Part shown: positions 5,372-6,143 of the stretch, in pieces
How the letters are laid out: each line of letters starts with the position of its first letter
How positions within the stretch are numbered: position 1 is the stretch's first letter
Assembly (NCBI GenBank): GCA_030731635.1
Contig: JANQTR010000056.1
Span: 1-6,143 of the forward strand
Reading direction: 5' to 3'
Length of the DNA stretch: 6,143 bases
DNA from: Erythrobacter sp.
GTDB taxonomy: Bacteria > Pseudomonadota > Alphaproteobacteria > Sphingomonadales > Sphingomonadaceae
Position numbers and translations under genes: made by a program
The notes under the pieces: generated by a model
Database searches by the model: none
What the model saw: the letters and a program-made list of their open reading frames with translations, nothing else
What the model was told of the DNA's origin: nothing

Positions 5372-5746
5372 ATGCCTGAATGGAAATCCCGCGACACCGC
5401 CCGCGCCCGTTCGCTGCGGCAGGTGGCGACGCCGGCTGAGCGGGCCTTGTGGCAGTACCTGTCCCGCAGCCAGTTGGGTGCAAAGTTCAGCCGCCAGATG
5501 CCGGTCGGCCCGTGGTTCGCCGACTTCCTGTGCCGCGAACTGGCGCTGGTTATCGAACTGGATGGTCACAGCCACGACGTCGCGCCCGAACGCGATATGC
5601 GGCGCGACGCGTGGATGGCCGCGCATGGCTTTGCCGTGTTGCGCTTTGCCAATGCCGAAGTGTTCGGGAATGCCGAAGGCGTGGTGACGGCGATCCGTGT
5701 TGAAGTGGAGCGGCTGCGGACGTTGAAAGGAAGGGCCCACCCCTAA
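5372..5746 (+). CDS. DUF559 (Vsr-like) endonuclease-domain protein
   Basis: A 124-residue protein with the DUF559 domain, related to very-short-patch-repair (Vsr) nucleases of the PD-(D/E)XK fold. Motifs in order: ARARSLRQVATPAERALW (10-27), GAKFSRQMPVGPWFADFLC (36-54) with Asp51, LVIELDGHSH (59-68) with Glu62, Asp64 and His68 as likely metal-site residues, ERDMRRDAW (73-81), and VLRFANAEVFGNAEGVVTAI (89-108). The nuclease core appears intact. DNA cleavage is inferred from the fold; the physiological role of free-standing DUF559 proteins is unclear. The ATG has no good Shine-Dalgarno. The last codons (His-Pro-stop) are contributed by the right 38-bp repeat, in which the TAA lies. It is bounded by inverted repeats, unlike any other gene in the window. 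Confidence 0.88.
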   Translation: MPEWKSRDTARARSLRQVATPAERALWQYLSRSQLGAKFSRQMPVGPWFADFLCRELALVIELDGHSHDVAPERDMRRDAWMAAHGFAVLRFANAEVFGNAEGVVTAIRVEVERLRTLKGRAHP

Positions 5747-5773
5747 CCCCTCCCGCAAGCGGGAGGGGGACTG
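5736..5773. repeat. Right 38-bp inverted repeat, overlapping the DUF559 stop
   Basis: The exact reverse complement of 5293-5330, with its own 10-bp stem at 5747-5756 and 5759-5768 around AA. The TAA at 5744-5746 ends the DUF559 frame, so the repeat overlaps the coding region by 11 bases. On the plus strand the GC-rich stem directly follows the stop and could protect the mRNA end or act in termination, though there is no T-run. Confidence 0.85.
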
Positions 5774-5786
5774 AGCGCACAAGTAA

Positions 5787-5808
5787 CCCTTCCCGCTTGC
5801 GGGAAGGG
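5787..5808. repeat. Variant palindrome of the same repeat family
   Basis: CCCTTCCCGC-TT-GCGGGAAGGG is a perfect 10-bp stem with a TT loop. It differs from the stem in the two 38-bp repeats by a compensated pair of changes (C to T on one arm, G to A on the other), so the base pairing is kept. It lies 13 bp beyond the right 38-bp repeat. Confidence 0.75.
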
Positions 5809-5976
5809 AGCGAGACTTGGCAGCTTGCTGCCTAGTCGCAGCAGGATGGGCCTACGCCGAGTTGCGAGGGAAGCGCCTTTCCGAAAGCACCGCGCTGGCC
5901 CACCCCCGCCTCACCCCATCGTCATCCCAGCAAAAGCTGGGACCTAGAGCGGGATGGCACAGAGGTAAGGGGAGGG
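5809..5976. other. Repeat-rich spacer before the nuclease relic
   Basis: No complete gene is visible. It holds the palindrome GGCAGC-TT-GCTGCC (5819-5832), a third GGCCCACCCC (5897-5906), and a TCCCAGC-AAAA-GCTGGGA hairpin (5925-5942). One plus-strand frame reads WAYAELRGKRLSESTALAH around 5847-5903. It matches nothing I can name and may be a fossil or repeat-derived. The stretch looks like a mosaic of dispersed repeats. Confidence 0.45.
5921..5944. repeat. TCCCAGC-type hairpin repeat
   Basis: A 7-bp stem TCCCAGC (5925-5931) and GCTGGGA (5936-5942) with an AAAA loop, within GTCATCCCAGC...GGGACC. From memory this is a widespread dispersed intergenic repeat type in sphingomonads and relatives. 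It ends about 30 bp before the start of recognisable nuclease sequence. Confidence 0.6.
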
Positions 5977-6143
5977 AAGCTCAACGCCGGGCCGTTCAGC
6001 CTAGAGCCCAACCCCGAAGGCCGCGACACCGACCGCTATGGCCGCAGCCTGATGCTGGTGACGCGCGACGGGGCGAGCCTTGGCGCAGTGTTGGTGGACG
6101 AAGGGCTGGCGGAGCAATGGGGCGGGCCGCGACGGGCGTGGTG
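5977..6143 (+). pseudogene. 5'-truncated SNase-like (thermonuclease family) gene, continues past the window
   Basis: From 5977 one frame reads KLNAGPFSLEPNPEGRDTDRYGRSLMLVTRDGASLGAVLVDEGLAEQW in pieces: the LNAGPF strand, the DTDRYGR motif with its conserved Asp and Arg, then SLGAVLVDEGLAEQW and an Arg-rich end. This is the C-terminal half of a staphylococcal-nuclease-fold domain as seen in short sphingomonad thermonuclease-family proteins. The N-terminal half (DGDT and the LWGIDAPE-type motif) is absent. Upstream the frame stays open to a TAG at 5833-5835 but has no ATG, GTG or TTG before the internal ATG at 6052, and its content there is repeat-derived. It therefore looks like a relic cut off by repeat insertion. 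A frameshift or an unusual start cannot be excluded, and the 3' end is not in view. Confidence 0.6.

Larger units (their letters stand above)
5293..5773. mobile_element. Possible repeat-bounded DUF559 module
   Basis: A 481-bp unit consists of two identical, inverted 38-bp repeats enclosing a single nuclease-like gene. The architecture recalls REP sequences that flank RAYT transposase genes, or a very small transposon-like unit. However, DUF559 is not a known transposase and no target-site duplication is evident: bases beside the outer edges (CA on the left, AG on the right) do not form a duplication. Mobility is inferred, not shown. Confidence 0.3.

Noticed and set aside
5174..5782. A long open frame on the minus strand opposite DUF559, containing TPPASGRG and SPSRLREGLGVG-like stretches
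   Set aside because: It is the antisense of a recognisable DUF559 gene and runs through both palindromes. Peptides of this kind are typical products of conceptual translation of GC-rich repeats.
5293..5808. A short CRISPR array, because of three related repeats
   Set aside because: Copies are palindromic, differ in orientation, are separated by a gene in one case and 13 bp in the other, and there are no regular spacers or cas genes.
5847..5903. A plus-strand peptide WAYAELRGKRLSESTALAH that might be the missing half of the nuclease gene
   Set aside because: It lacks the DGDT and APE-type motifs of the SNase N-terminal half, lies in another frame and sits among repeats. It is not a supportable gene.

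Overview
The window is GC-rich and looks like chromosome of an alphaproteobacterium, most likely a sphingomonad (Sphingomonadales, perhaps Erythrobacteraceae). This rests on the Ala/Arg-rich proteins, the gene order argB-yggT-folD, and short intergenic palindromes (a C4TC3GC-type hairpin, a TCCCAGC-type hairpin, and a CTTCGACAAGC inverted pair) that I associate from memory with sphingomonad genomes. Genus and species cannot be fixed by eye.

Left two thirds, minus strand (about 10-3768). Read in the direction of transcription the order is argB (N-acetylglutamate kinase, arginine synthesis), yggT (small membrane protein), folD (one-carbon folate enzyme), a lipoprotein with an NTF2/SnoaL-like domain, and a MarC-family membrane protein. 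yggT and folD overlap in a TGATG junction, so they are translationally coupled. A 116-bp gap with hairpins separates argB from yggT, and a 100-bp gap carrying a paired inverted repeat separates folD from the lipoprotein gene. The cluster is therefore probably two or three transcripts, not one strict operon.

Middle (3769-4810). A divergent spacer with an 11-bp-stem hairpin lies in front of argB. A 65-residue disordered plus-strand protein with repeated DRR motifs follows. A convergent DUF465 (YdcH-like) coiled-coil gene ends only 7 bp away. Upstream of the DUF465 gene is a gene-free stretch of about 350 bp. It holds a perfect TTGAC-N4-GTCAA box of the FNR/FixK type, four GGGTCT copies spaced 21, 11 and 21 bp, and two tandem hairpins.

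Right end (4811-6143). A minus-strand DUF1294 membrane protein gene is followed by a repeat-rich accessory stretch. Here a DUF559 (Vsr-like) putative nuclease gene lies between two identical 38-bp sequences in inverted orientation, and the right copy supplies the gene's stop codon. Further palindromes follow. The window then ends inside the C-terminal part of a nuclease-like (SNase family) gene whose N-terminal part is missing and replaced by repeat sequence. The DUF559/inverted-repeat unit, with repeat debris and a gene relic beside it, is the most unusual part of the window and may be a small mobilisable or REP-like module.
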